NCBI GenBank assembly: GCA_949128115.1
Contig: OX421965.1
Location: 29,445,681-29,509,680, forward strand
Length of the DNA stretch: 64,000 bases
DNA from: Anaspis maculata
Lineage: Eukaryota; Arthropoda; Insecta; Coleoptera; Scraptiidae
Direction: 5' to 3'
Positions 10,834 through 22,800 of this stretch are shown here, piece by piece. The translations under genes were made by a program, and so were the position numbers. The notes below the pieces were generated by a model, which saw only the letters and a list, made by a program, of their open reading frames with translations, did no database searches and was not told where the DNA came from. The first letter of the stretch is position 1; every line of letters begins with the position of its first letter.

Positions 10834-10870
10834 TAATATTAAACTCTTCAAAATACGCTTAGCCCGATGA

Positions 10871-13221
10871 TTGAAAACAATTTAGGGAGCGAAAGAGGGC
10901 TTTCGAAAGTTGAGCAAAAACTTCGAAGCATCACATTTCCTTGCATCAACAACTGGAATCGTGGAATTCAAAACAGGACATCCCGCGACGCAAAGTAAAA
11001 GCTCGGTCCCATCGTGTAAGCCTATCCAACGGCATTAATTACGGCTTAATTTATGTAAACGCCCAAGACATAAAATTAACGAGTGTCAACAGATTCTTAA
11101 TAAACTATCTCGGAGACATTCATTTTTCGCTGCTTCTATCTACTGCATCTCTTCTAGTCCAATGCAGCGCAAGTATAAGGTCCTTGTTTCGATAAATTAC
11201 ACAAATCATCGTAATTATCAACCATAAATTAAAAAAAAACCGATGCCGAAGCCAGAGATAATATAAAACTTGCGAAATCTGCTGCATAAATGTTGCATCA
11301 ACATCGAACGCCTGGCACAAAATTTGGCGCAGCACCTTCTCATTATTATTATTGTGCAGACATACCCACAAAAAATCTATTATCGATATCTTTTTCCAAT
11401 TACTCACGATTTATGGGAGGAAAAAACCATAGATAGATATGCCTACCTGAGTACTAGAGTAGACGTGAATCATCCCCTTCTCTTTTGACAAGGCCAGAGT
11501 TTTATGCAAGAGCCAAGAGGTGAAAAGTTCGTTTCTAAATTCGTCAAGCCGGGTGTCCGCATTATACAGGGTGACGTCAATCCGCCCTCGATTTGTGATA
11601 ATTTTCCGCGTAATCAAGGCCCCCTTTCCTGTCGATAATCGGCCTCTGTGTGTGTCACATAAACATTTTTTATGCGGCAAGAACTTCCCATAATAGCGGA
11701 TTTATGGGACGATTTGGCCTGGTTTTATTGGTTTTATATGCGAAATAGATTAGCGTTGTTATGGTCGTATTTTCGGATATATAAGGATAAAGGATAAATC
11801 CGGCACCTTCCTGTGCCTTGGAGGTCCATGAAAGGGCTGGATAGCATCAGGCTGTGTGTGTTTTGTGTGTATGTGTGCGCTCAGTAGAGAATAGAGCCTG
11901 TGCGATAAGAGAAACAGATTAGTTCTGGGGGGCGCAATAAATGCAATTCAGTAAATAAAACGAACTGCTATAAAACGGACGGTTTCCATTTTATTACGTT
12001 GCGAAGAACTGGCTGCAGGATTCTTATGTGCGAGAAAACACGGCCAGTTTTAAACTACTTACAACAGAAACTCTGTGACCAACATTCATTCTCGCTGTGC
12101 CACCTTTTTGTTCAAGCTCTCTGGTTGTGGTGGTGATGGTGCATAGACTGGGTCCGCGAGACTGAACAATCCGATAGATAAGCCTATACCTTTAAATACC
12201 CTTGGGACCTTGTGAAGTTGTGGACCGGGTCCCGGAGAAACGTGCAGTTTTGTAAGACTAGACAACGCTGTGATAGTGTTTGTCGTAGATCAAAGACTCC
12301 TATAGGCTAAAGTGGAGTTAGACACGGAAAATCTATAGAATTGCTACCAACCTAATAGCACGCCCACTTTGTTTTCTCTTCGTTTAATTAAAGCACAGCA
12401 TCCTCCGCCAGTTTGCGGAGGTGGTTTCATTTGCTGCCTCAATTTTCTGGAATTAAGTATCGTGTCTGGACTGGAAAAACCATTAAAATGATACATTTTT
12501 TGAAAAGCAAAAGGTCATGTCTGGCTTCCTAAATATCTGTACTTGATAGAAAAGCCGAAGTTGAGAGGTCTGAAATTGTTCGTTGTAAATGCAACGAACA
12601 CTACAAATTTATAGGTAGGTACTGTCGTAGTTTAAGAAAATCGAAAGTGAGTTTCGGGGGCGAGTTATCACGCACACCGGATTTTCATCCTTCGATTATC
12701 TTTTCAAACGTCTCGTGATGAATTCGTCACCTACAAGTCGAAAGTTTCTGCCATCCCACTTCAGAAATGTTGATACCAAATAGTCGCTAATACATTATCA
12801 TCATTGATTTTACCTTCATCAGGTGCCTTGGCTTTGTTTTTCTCCCCGGAATTTTTCCTCTAGTATAAAGTAAAAGTTGTATGTATACCCTGTAGTGATG
12901 AAAACTCATTCACTTTGAAGAGATATGCATTTTAATTGAAGGTAATGTTGGCAGTCAATCGTCAAAAAGTCAGTACACTACGGAGTGGTGCCGTGACCAG
13001 GATGCTCAGAGATGAGATGACTGTGGGATGATGTGGAATGATGTTGATCGCATGTTCATCTCAACATGTTGCCTCTGATAAATGTTCAGTGTTTTCATGA
13101 GTGACAGCTCAGATTGGACCAGTTGGAGGGAGATGAAGACCCAAGCCAGTCCATGCCGCTCACACAGTGGCGTATTTATTAGGGAAGCATGGGGGCATAT
13201 GCCCCTTCCCCATCGATCTGT
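10871..13221. other. no recognised gene
   Basis: Short open frames only, none with motifs. A GT-rich run (TGTGTGTGTTTTGTGTGTATGTGTG) lies near 11852-11876. Nothing else supportable. Confidence 0.4.
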
Positions 13222-13266
13222 AATAATGATATTAATAATAATAATATTGATAATAATAAGAAGAAG
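13222..13266. repeat. AAT/ATT-type trinucleotide microsatellite
   Basis: Imperfect run of TAATAATGATATTAATAATAATAATATTGATAATAATAAG, a trinucleotide-based simple repeat. Confidence 0.8.
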
Positions 13267-13835
13267 GTAGCAGAGGTAAAGGAACAGGCCCGCTCCGATA
13301 ATGTCGTAAATTTAAAAATGTATACCTAATTTCGTTGTACAATACATATTAATGTATAATACGCTCAACTTTTGGACACAATGGGTATTATCCCTCATTG
13401 CCCACTTATTTAAATCTAGTACTCACTGTTTATTGATAGATGAAGGCATTTTCTCTGCCTGCTGTCCAATCCCCTTCCCCGCGAACCTCTCCTTCTTACG
13501 ATTTCTGCATTATATCAAATCACCTTGCCAATCCAATCCGAATTTCTGGATACGCCACCTCGCTCACAAGCCGGTTAATCCTATGGTTCCTAAGTTGCAC
13601 TTGGCGTTGAATCACCTGAAACAGAACTTCTGCAAATCAATGGGTACGAAGTTATACTCGTGCTCATCATCTTGAAACCAGCCTAGTGCTGGGTAGCGAT
13701 GACCATTATACAATTTTGGTGAGAGAAAGATGACGCACTGATTTTATCGGGTTTCTCAGAACTATAAGAGGACCTACTGCTAACCATCGAGCCATTGCAA
13801 GCAATTGAACACCGCATTTATGACCCTTGATCATT

Positions 13836-14640
13836 TTTCAGGTTGTTACCAAAATTCATAGCCATAAGCTTGGCGATCTGGTTTTAGCATCATTTTAAAT
13901 AAAAAAGTGTCGCTTTTTCGTAAAAGAAGTCGGAAAATTACGAGGTCTCTGTGTTATTTCTTAGGTTACTGGAAAGTGATCCTCCGAGTGATTCTCCATG
14001 GAATTTTGATAAATTTGTACTGAATTATTAGGGTAGAGTGCATTCTTCAGTAGAGGTTTAAAAAAACTGGCACAGAGGATGTACTCATGTGATGTAGGAA
14101 GAAAACGAAAGACTATTTCGCAGTATAGGTATAGAGCGAACAACTTGTAGAATTGTGCGGGCACCAGTAATAATAATGGATGAGGTCTTATAAATTTTGA
14201 TAGCGCAATATATTTTAGAATAATCACCTACTATTCGGATTTCTCCTTCAACTTTGGGAAATGTTGACATGATGGCGATCTACGTAGATGACATCACAGA
14301 GTGATTAGAAATAGATGAATTTCATCCGATCACCTAAATTGGCTGGAGGCATGAAAATCGCCAAAAAGATCCATAATTCAACACTTAACAAGACAAAAGA
14401 AACCGTTCTGAACTATTTTCAGCCGTTTCTTTAAACCTATGCTATAGAATGCACTTCTTCTCTAAGAATTAAGTGGAAATTCATCAGAAAATCATTTTTT
14501 CTAGTGACCCAAGCAATAACCCAGAGACCTCGTAGATTTTTTATTTTTTCATGAAAAAGCGACACTTTTTTGTTTAAACAGCTTCTGAAACTGAACCGCT
14601 CCATATATGACTATGAATTTTGGTAAACAACCTAAAAAAC
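13836..14640. mobile_element. MITE-like element with about 140-bp inverted repeats
   Basis: The sequence from about 13840 (GGTTGTTACCAAAATTCATAG..., AAAAAAGTGTCGCTTTTTC..., ACGAGGTCTCTGTGTTATT) is repeated inverted at about 14495-14637 (AATAACCCAGAGACCTCG..., GAAAAAGCGACACTTTTTTG..., CTATGAATTTTGGTAAACAACC). Arms are diverged by substitutions and small indels. The roughly 0.5-kb core encodes nothing recognisable. Exact termini and target duplication are not clear. Confidence 0.7.
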
Positions 14641-17600
14641 TAGTCTCTTATCAGGCGAAAACCACAACTGACAAAATTGTTCAGACAGGTCCCGAGAACA
14701 TGCGTCCCAAAGGAAATTGCATCACTCAAAAATGCAGCGTATAATACTGTATTGATCCCACTACTCAGCTTGTCGTAATCTTGCTCAATCTCACCATGCA
14801 CGATTGTGTACAGCATCACCGATATTTTGTACAATCCATCCAGCGATAAAGCATGTCTCATAAAAAAGGAATAGGACTCATCGCTCCGAGCTTGCCACTC
14901 AACGCATCAAAGAAGCATCCTCTAAGCAGAAAAGAGCAAGAGCCGTCACTGTCAGCTTGTCTCCAAACGAAGAAGATTCTTGCCTCAAGCCAAAATCACT
15001 ATTAAGCTACGTCATCAACTCCACTATCTGGATTCAAAGAAGAGTCTTGTCTGAAGCTGTGATTTATTGCTGCCACCACGAGATTCAATAATAGTTACTA
15101 TCGTGACTTTCGAACCCTTAGCCACATTGTGTCAACTAGGGGCGTTCGTCTCTTGTCGGGTTCAAAAAGACAGCTTGTCTGGAACCAAGTTTACTTCCGT
15201 AAGTCAGCCAGATCACCATGATGCTGAAGAGCTCAATTTTTGTAGACTAGAGGCGTTGGTTCTGTTCCTGAAGACTGGATTCTATTTTGATGGCCTGTTA
15301 CTGATTCCGATGTTTCTGCAATCAACTTGACAACTTGGTTCTTACCATCTGGATTTCATCGTCATTGGCACATGACGCCAATTGCAGTTTTCTCAACATT
15401 GTTGGGTTTGTTGGAGAATCTCCCTCTTCATTTTCATCTCCATTGTCACTGCTCCAAAGGACATTGTTTTTGTGCCGCTAGTATGTAGAAACAGTAGGCG
15501 GAAGAAAAGCAGGAGACGGCGATGGAAGGATATTCAACGAACTTTTCTTTTTCTGGAAAAAAAGTGGAGTTGATTTGAAAAACAGGCGAAAAGCTCGATC
15601 ATCTACAGAACCTAGTTGGGGCAAGGCCAGGTGAAGAACCTACGCCCAATGATAATTTTTCTTTTACTTTTACGACCCCAAAAACCTCTCGCCAAGTGCT
15701 GCACAGCAACGATGTCGACCATTGCGCCGTCCATTTCAACTTGCAATTTTCAGTGTGCACCGATAGTGTTGTTTACCGAATTGGGCAATGCCCCAGCATA
15801 AACTTAACATTACCCGATTTTACTAGTATTTTATGGCAGTTTTGAAAGTCGCCGCGTTATTCGACTGGAAAGGGGATGAGAGAAAGCGCAACAAAACTAC
15901 ACCGATGCATATAGACTAGAGCACAAGTACCGCACTTCTGGAGCGTTTGCCAGGACTTGGCAAGTAAATATTTCGCCCAGAAATTTGTCACTTATCGTCC
16001 TCAGGAAGGTTTTTTTCTTCGACGAAACGATAGATTATGGAAAACTCAATTTGTTATCTACTGCGGCTGTACATGCCGCGGCGGAAGATGTTGAAGAACC
16101 AAAGACACACAAAGCGCTATTAATCATGTTCAAACTTTGCCGTTTTCCCACTTTGCGTCTAGAACAAAGGGATTAATCTAGAGTTTGTAAGGAATCGCCT
16201 TCTAATCAAATCGGACGTCTTGCTCCAGTTTCCTGGATATTATAGTGGCGGCAAATTTTTTAAAAGGGTTCCGTAACACTTTAATTACATGAGACTGGAG
16301 CGCTGAATAGCTGCAAAACTGTCGAACTTTGCACATGGTGTCCGCTCTGGGGTAAATTTAGGGAACAAGTAGCGCAACGCCGCGCCGGCACAATTTAAAT
16401 TCAATTAGGGATTTCGAAAAAGCGGAGTTCTTGCCGCGCGAAACTTTATGGAAATTGATCAAGAAATAAGAAAAAAGTCACCCATAAGCCCAGGACGACA
16501 AATTACTGATGCTCCGGAGCGTTCCGGTAAATCTCTTGGGTTAAGTTATGAGCGGTAGAGTGTATGCGTATGTAAGTGTATAGCTAAGATGTCGTGTCAG
16601 ACTAGAGTATATTTACCGAGGGAGATGTTGAAGAACAGAAGCGTTTTGTTATATTAACCGACAACACCAGCGCATCGCACAAGCAAACTGATGAAATTCA
16701 AATGTTCAACAAACACCAGAGCCATTACTGCCGTGACATTAATCCATATTTGAAACGTGGATGGAACAGTTTGGAATATCAATATTTGGCGTGGGAGGAA
16801 TCTTATTATCACAACGGCATACGCCGAAGAGGAGTTGATGAAGTGGAGCTGTTCGGAGAGAAAAATATCAAGTGGCTGTGGTCATATGGTCCGCGCCTTT
16901 CCCAATTCTCAACCTCGATTTTCAAGAAATAAACGCATCCACGCAACGTTGGGTCATTTATTGCAATCATAATACATACGGAATTATAACGGGTGGAGAT
17001 TATCAATTATGGAGTAGTCGTGAGTATGAAGTAAGTAGTATAATGAAGCATACCGCATAGACGAGTCGAAAACACGCGGGCGAAAAATCAAGAAATGTTT
17101 TGGGATGGAGCGTGGATATTTAAGTTCACTAGATGCTCAAAAGATGTCGCTAGCAGTGTAATTCACACGTATGCGGCAAACCTTATCTGAGAAAGCCAAG
17201 TACTATAGTATTGCTCATTTCTACCGCGTGGAAAGTTTGGCCCGCCATCGAATCTATAATCTTTTCCCATCCGTGGCGCGGTATTATTGAATATGCGATT
17301 AAATGCATTGCGATGCAACTACAAAACACCACTCGATTGACTTCCATGTACATGCGCCGTCAAAGCACTTAAATAAAAGACCTGTCCTATACCGAGTCCT
17401 ACCTTCACACTGTAAGCTGAGATATTTAAGCTATCTAGGCTGTCCCGTAAGAGATGAGTTTCCCTAATTGTATCAAATTTGCATCATCGTAACCCTCCGA
17501 CGAACACCCTGATTCTTATCTTGACTAACATTCAGTTTTTGACAAGGTGTCCGTGGCTCTAACTGAGTGAATCCTTACAAAGAGAAAAGTTGCTCCAAAG

Positions 17601-18620
17601 TGAAATTTCTTAAAAAAATCATTTTGGAAACCAATGACGTAGCCGGTGACAAGCAAATCAGCAGTTGCGTAACAAGAAATGCGCACTCATGAATTGACCG
17701 TTGAGAGGACCGCGCTAAATTAGTTGAGAATGGCAAATGCCGGCTTGATTTGGCAAGACCGTATCCAACTTCCCCACCTGCGATTCTTCAATAAATGGTG
17801 TTTAATCCCTCGACTTGCCTTCTCCGCCGTTCCATCCTTTTCTCCGTTCCTTCGCTGATGATGACGTGCTGGCTGCTGCTGGCTGCATCCTTTGTTCGTT
17901 ATCGACGACAAGATGTTTTCATTCTAGAGACGAACCGTACACTCCAACGCCTCATCTGAATGGGGATCACAGCCGGCCACTCCGTCATCCTCCACCATCC
18001 ATCTGACACACTTTCGGCACACCTCGCCACCCCCGGCATTGATTCCTATCAATCATTGTCTCTTTGTTCTCGTCACGCGGAAAATAAACAGCGCGCGGGG
18101 AAGAGGGGAGGGGGGCGGGGACGATGGTGCGTTGAAGACGACCCGCTGATCGATGTCTTCAAGTCAAAGTACTTGTGTAAAGGTAATGGGTGGCGACGAT
18201 CTGGTGGATGCGCCCGTTTCGGATTAATCATTCCGTTTCCGCCGCATTGTGCGTTCGTTTTGTGCGTAAAAGGAAGAGGCATTTTCGATAATGACTTTAT
18301 GGGAAATCGATTGTTAAATTTTGAATAAAAGTGGCCTCTACTCACTTATATTGAGAGAAAAACAGTGGGGTAGGGACAATTTTTGTTTCTACTTTAAAGT
18401 CAAGCTAGGCCGCCAGGGAGGTGATAATGATGGATGGGGACATGACTATCAGGTGAAGCTTTTACAGGAGATGGCCCTTTTATTTCAAAGTGAATAGCTT
18501 GTTTGTCTGTCAAGCCTGGATGTGTAGACTCTTACAAATCATACACCCTCATGAAATTTCCTTTTTCCATGACGCATACACAGGTCATCTAGAAATGGCG
18601 CACCAGAACAGTACTACAAT
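14641..18620. other. no recognised gene
   Basis: About 4 kb with only short open frames lacking motifs on either strand. GC content rises around 17.8-18.2 kb (GGGGAAGAGGGGAGGGGGGCGGGG near 18097), but no convincing exon is seen there. Confidence 0.4.
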
Positions 18621-18623
18621 ATA

Positions 18624-19143
18624 CAGGGTGATTCATGAGTGACCTGACATAGGCTAATGGGAGATAGAGGACTTCGAGGCGAGTCAGGATCCACTGAAGA
18701 AATTTTGTTTTTTTTCCATTGATTGCAAAGATACAGGGTTTAAGATAAACGGTTTAGGTGTGCCATCTAAACTGAAGAGTGATTCTTGAAGCATTTTTTC
18801 TTAGCTTTTTGAATCCGATAGCAGTTTTTTAGAAAAGCGGTCAGAAAGTGTACTTTTTGATGGAACAAAAAAGGGGCACCTTTTTTCTAGCCCGGCTCTA
18901 GATTTTGACTTACCCGGTCTGACTTCGGGATGAGTTCCAACAGAGAAATATTACTGGTGAATTTCAACAAAATACCTCTGGCCGTTTTAGAAATATCGCT
19001 TATTAAAGTTTCATATAAAACACACAAAACACCCTGTATCTTCGTAACCATTGGAGAAAATAAATTTTTTTCAGTGGATCCTGACCCCCTCAAAGTCCTC
19101 TATCTCCCATTAGCCTATGTGAGGTCACTCATGAATCACCCTG
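18624..19143. mobile_element. MITE, 520 bp, TA target site, about 120-bp TIRs
   Basis: Starts CAGGGTGATTCATGAGTGACC and ends with its inverted copy ...CATGAATCACCCTG, flanked on both sides by TA (18622-18623 and 19144-19145). Similarity continues inward for about 120 bp on each side (to about 18742 and from about 19025) with few changes, including a second ATACAGGGT/ACCCTGTAT motif. A TA duplication fits the Tc1/mariner group. No coding capacity. Part of the interior recurs inverted at about 54586-54645. Confidence 0.85.
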
Positions 19144-19254
19144 TATGGAATCATTTATGAAGCCCACAAAAAATTTTAAAACATTCTTCGACTTTCCTCT
19201 ATAAAGTTATGAAGGGTCAAAAGATGGTCCTTAACCCTTATAATTCCGTTATTT

Positions 19255-19884
19255 AATTTTTTTTTTGCGACACCCTGTATATTATAGGTTGTGAAGAATT
19301 TTAGCTAACAATTTCGAAATCTACGGAAAAAATGTTCAGGATAAGTTTTTTCACTTCCAAATTATTTCAAAGGGGAAACCTCCAACAGGGGGGGACAATT
19401 CTCGGGTGATCACCTGTACCTCGCCCTGTACTACGAGTATGTATATGTACTTAAGGACGGCATTTCCTAGTGTTTTTTCTTTAAACGTGAGTTTCATGGG
19501 AACTAGTGGAGTAAGAGACTTGAAAAAAAGAAAAGTAATCTGAAATCTAGAATGAAAATCAATGATTATTTAAAAATTTCAAAGTTCGTAAGACCCGATT
19601 TTTTTTTTCAAAATTTCAATATTTTTTTCAAAAAAACTCCCTCGTTCACTTGCCAGCCTAGATTCGAATAACTCATTTTTTTTTTCACATTTTTAGCTGC
19701 TCATATTTGGCAGAAATATGCTCTTTCTCTTTCGCTCTGCAGCTAATCCGCAGTCTGTTACAGCCATTTTTTTTGCTAGGAAATGCCTTCCTTGAAGCCA
19801 ATTTTTTTGGAACTAATTTTGGAAGTTGCATCTCAGATCAGACCGACCGACGTGGTTCAGAGGTAAAATACAGCTGGAGTGCTG
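19255..19884 (+). repeat. left copy of the LINE-flanking direct repeat (5' UTR and ORF start)
   Basis: Begins AATTTTTTTTTTGCGACACCCTG and continues into the endonuclease ORF. It matches 25046-25672 almost base for base, differing by a handful of substitutions and short homopolymer changes. It contains the probable ORF start at about 19826. There is no long terminal TG...CA and no tRNA primer site, so it is not an LTR. Confidence 0.9.
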
Positions 19885-22800
19885 GAACATCAGAAGTATT
19901 TATGGAAAAGAACATGAACTTACTGAGGAGTTTGAAGAGTCAAACTTAGATATTTTGGGGATAACAGAGACAAAGAAGAAGGGAAAAGGAATTACGGAAG
20001 TGAAGAATGGACATGTAATAATTCATAGTGGAGTGGAAAATGACAAACGAGCGGCAGCAGGTGTAGGTTGCCTTATACATAGAAAGTTGGTTGACAAGAT
20101 ACATAGATGGGAAGCGTAGTCAGAAAGAATTCTATTGGTAGAAATGAAAGAGCCAGACAAAAGAGCATGGACAATAGTAGTTATATATGGGCCCAATGAA
20201 GATGAAAAAGTAGAGAAGAAAGAAATTTTTTGGGAAGAATTAACAAGAGCAATTGAAGAGAGCAAAGGAAAAACTTATATTGTAGGCGATTTCAATGGAA
20301 GAGTGGGAAGAAAAGATAACGCGTACAATACCATGATAGGCAAATACGGAGAAGACGTCAGAAACAACAATGGAAGACGAATGCTGGATTTTTGCCAAAT
20401 GCACAATCTCATTGTAACAAATACATATTATGAACACAAAAATATTCACAGATATACTAGAGAGGCACCAAGTAGAGGAGAAAGGTTCATAATAGATTAC
20501 ATACTTGTGGAAAGAGAGCATAGACAAACCATTTGCGATGTAAGAGTAAGAAGAGTCCCAGAAATTAACAGCGATCACTATCTAGTTGTGGCAAGCATAA
20601 AACAGGAAGAAAAAACAAGGAATGAGAACAACGACTTGAAAATGGACAAGAAAATAGAGTTTAAAAGTATAAGATCCTACAAATTGACAGACAGCAGCGT
20701 GAAAGCGAAATACGAAGAAATGATAAACAAAGAAATAGAAGAACTAACAACCAGCGCAGAAAAACCAGATATAGAACAACTATGGAAAGTCTTCAAAGAG
20801 ATAATCATCAAAGCGGCAAAGAAAGTATGTGGAGTATGCAGGACAACCAATCACAGGAAGCAAACAGCATGGTGGAATGAGAAAATAAAGCAACAAGTGA
20901 AAACAAAGAAAATGACATGGAGAGCGTACTTAACAAACAAAACAACGGAAAATTATGAAAAGTATAAGGAACAAAGGATAATGGTGAAAAAGATGGTATT
21001 GACGGCAAAAGAAAACTCATGGAAAGACTTCGGAGAAAAATTAGAAAGAGATAGCAAGGGTAACCAGAAACTGTTTTACAAAGTTATTAAAAATTTGAGA
21101 AGGGGTAGAAGAGAATATACGACAACAATTAAAAACGCAGAAGGAGACACACTGACAGACGAAGAAAAGATAATGCAAAGATGGAAGGAATATTTTCAAC
21201 AACCACTATGTCCAAGGGAAATACAAACAGAAAAGTACAACACCACTAACACTCACATGGGGGAGCTGGACGAATCAGAAGAGAACGGAACAATAACAAT
21301 GGAAGAGCTACAGCAAGCAATGAGAAGGTTGAAGAATGGAAAATCACCAGGACATGACAGAATAACAACGGAAATGATCAAGAACATGGGAGAAAAAGCA
21401 ACCGATGTACCATTGGGTATACTGAACAAAGTATGGAAAGACGAAACAATACCGAAAGATTGAGAGATAGGCATGATAGTGCCAATATACAAGAAAGGAG
21501 ACAAGAAAGAGTGTAACAATTATAGAGGGATAATGTTACTTAGCGTCGCTATGAAACTGTACGAGCAGATATTAAACGAAAAACTGAGAAGAGAACTAGA
21601 ACCAACGCTATCAGAATCTCAAAGTGGCTTTCGAAAAGGGAGAAGCGTACAAGACCATATATTTACTCTTAAAGAAATAATAGATAAAAGTCGTTCACAA
21701 GGAAAGAAAGCCTATTTTGCATTTATAGACTTAGAGAAAGCTTTTGATAGAGTACCTCGAGGGAAAATATGGAATATCTTACAAGAAAGGAAAATTAACA
21801 ACAAGCTAATCAGGACAATACAAAGTATGTACAAAAACACAATCAACTATGTCATCACACAGAACAGAAAGTCAGAAACGTTTGCAACAAAAGAAGGGCT
21901 AAGACAAGGCGGAGGAATGAGTCCATTATTATTTATAACATTCATGGATGACATAATCAAAACATGCAACCGACGAACAAAAAATTTACAAGTGGGACAC
22001 AAAAATTTACAACAAGTCACAATATCGGACTGTGCATTCGCGGACGACGTGGTCATTATGGCTGGAAGTGAGAAGGACCTACAAACAAATCTGAACGTAT
22101 GGAACGAAGTACTGCAGGAAAACGGGATGAGAATAAACAAGATCAAGACAAAGATGATGATGGTTGCAGAAGAACAAAAAGAATTGAACATACAAATAGA
22201 AGATGAGAGGATAGAGCAAGTACATCAATTCGAATATCTTGGAGTAACAATTGAAGAGACAGGACGACAAGAAGTGGAAATCAACAAAAGAATAGAAAAA
22301 GCAGTCAATGTATACTACGCAATGAACAAATGTTTAATAAATAAAAAAGAAATAACAAAAAAGACCAAAATGAACTAGCCCAGGCATTTTAGGTCAAAAA
22401 TCGACAAAACCTAGAAATAATTCGCCTAAGGCTAAATTTTTGCACATTGACAGTTTGGACCTAGTACAACAACATATCAAAATACCCAAACTTTCCCCCG
22501 TCCGCGTCTTTGATTTTCAGGTCCTCAGGTTCTTGAAGTTGCATCGCTGATCTACGACTCATGCAGTAGCATTATTCTTGGACCGATCAAGCTCAGTTTG
22601 GGCTTAAATTGAAGAAAAAAGATCAACCAATGATTTTCTGGTGCAAAAGACCCACATCCGGTGCGCAGCAAGCCGGCAGACCCGCGAAATTCAAAATTAA
22701 CGCTGCTATTCGCGACCACTTCTCACGGAATTCTCGCTTTGTATCGTTTGTCGAGAATACATAGTGACAAACCAGAATTCAATGCATTCAGCAATTCTTC

